Assembly (NCBI GenBank): GCA_002162925.1
Contig: MABC01000025.1
Span: 1-39,833, forward strand
Direction: 5' to 3'
DNA from: Thalassotalea sp. 42_200_T64
GTDB lineage: Bacteria > Pseudomonadota > Gammaproteobacteria > Enterobacterales > Alteromonadaceae
DNA: 39,833 bases
This document shows positions 39,601 to 39,833 of this stretch, in pieces. Positions within the stretch are counted from its first letter, which is position 1; the number at the start of each line of letters is the position of its first letter. The notes under the pieces were generated by a model. The model was given only the letters and a program-made list of their open reading frames with translations, did no database searches and was not told the DNA's origin. A program made the position numbers and the translations under genes.

Positions 39601-39722
39601 ATTTTGGGGTTACTTTAGGGATGAACAACGTGTTTGACAGGGAGCCTGAGTTCGTTGATAGAACCGCTGGTTCTAACCGGGGTAACATGCTTGTGTCATC
39701 AGGTTATGACTTATTAGGCTAA
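36610..39722 (+). pseudogene. TonB-dependent receptor pseudogene, multiply disrupted
   Basis: A well-placed GGGAGA precedes ATG at 36610, but codon 2 is TAG. Beyond it the frame gives a signal peptide (NKFQLGSLALAVSIALSSQAAIA), the start of the plug (RITVTGSRLKKAEFSDAAPIHVI), GLRGLGPERTLILINGRRLGSSGVRG, and IYGADADADAVAGVINVI. The beta-barrel follows in pieces: frameshifts near 38098, between 38450 and 38504, near 39425 and near 39570, plus an in-frame TAG at 38972-38974. Motifs such as SASYGTSFRAPNLREQLLANQFGG and MNNVFDREPEFVDRTAG show it was a receptor of about 1000 residues for a carbohydrate or similar nutrient. The final barrel strand with its terminal aromatic residue is absent from this frame (stop at 39720-39722). 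It is not translatable as a receptor. Confidence 0.9.
37123..37140 (+). repeat. (GCTGAT)3 hexamer expansion in the TonB plug
   Basis: Three GCTGAT units encode Ala-Asp three times where the family normally has YGADAVAGVIN, so about two extra units (12 bases, four residues) are present. It keeps the frame. It probably arose by slippage. Confidence 0.75.
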
Positions 39723-39795
39723 CTCTCATACACAAGTTTTTGTTGACTTATAAGTACAGTGTGATCTAATCATTTTTTTAAGTTAGGTCATACGA

Positions 39796-39833
39796 ATGTT
39801 TAATGAAGATGCAGCTCTTTGGGCAAATTATAT
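39796..39833 (+). CDS. Partial CDS at window edge, possibly a TPR protein
   Basis: ATG at 39796 with AGG upstream begins MFNEDAALWANY and runs off the window. The wording resembles the start of a tetratricopeptide unit (DAALWANYxxxL), as in the TPR-sulfotransferase proteins often adjacent to TonB receptors in Alteromonadales, but twelve residues cannot establish it. Confidence 0.35.
   Translation, partial: MFNEDAALWANY

Overview
The window looks like chromosomal DNA of a marine gammaproteobacterium of the Alteromonadales, most likely Colwelliaceae (Colwellia/Thalassotalea-like). This is inferred from AT-leaning base composition, the conserved gene blocks pepA-holC-valS, lptF-lptG, xseA<>guaB-guaA and parC-plsC, and the presence of an alpha-subunit-like TonB receptor. 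No species can be named from the sequence alone.

Layout. 1-2300: a truncated IS66 transposase remnant, a gene-free stretch with three 18-bp direct repeats, two tandem SYLF/YSC84-type exported proteins, then an arsenic operon (arsR, ArsJ-associated GAPDH, arsJ, a VOC protein; 1932-5006) headed by a perfect AT-rich dyad. 5114-8961: parC, plsC and rraB. 8997-15195, minus strand: a DUF481 protein, then the pepA-holC-valS operon. 15469-17642: lptF-lptG, closed by a 136-bp palindromic element. 17820-22036: membrane and envelope genes (RDD, ICMT-like methyltransferase, small predicted outer-membrane barrel, metallophosphoesterase lipoprotein), then xseA. 22182-25424: guaB and guaA. 25675-27966: small accessory genes (TipAS-like, GST-like, DUF1289, EF-hand) around a tRNA-Phe with a clear promoter and terminator. 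28080-32608: an unusual 702-residue transporter/binding-protein fusion, divergent from a diguanylate cyclase gene broken by four lesions. 32804-36399: folD, mmsA and its divergent LysR regulator. 36610-39722: a TonB-dependent receptor gene with at least six disabling lesions, followed by the first codons of another gene at the window edge.

How the parts work together. The arsenic operon fits the GAPDH/ArsJ route: arsenate is joined to a three-carbon sugar phosphate and the unstable 1-arseno-3-phosphoglycerate is exported. PlsC, LptF and LptG serve the envelope, GuaB and GuaA make GMP, and FolD supplies one-carbon units. The most unusual items are the SDF-family symporter fused to a family-3 solute-binding domain, in which the usual amino-acid-binding residues of both halves appear to be lost; the decayed cyclase beside it; the heavily eroded TonB receptor with a (GCTGAT)3 expansion in its plug; and several families of short palindromic repeats between genes. 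I did not see a CRISPR array, prophage, or clearly new defence system.
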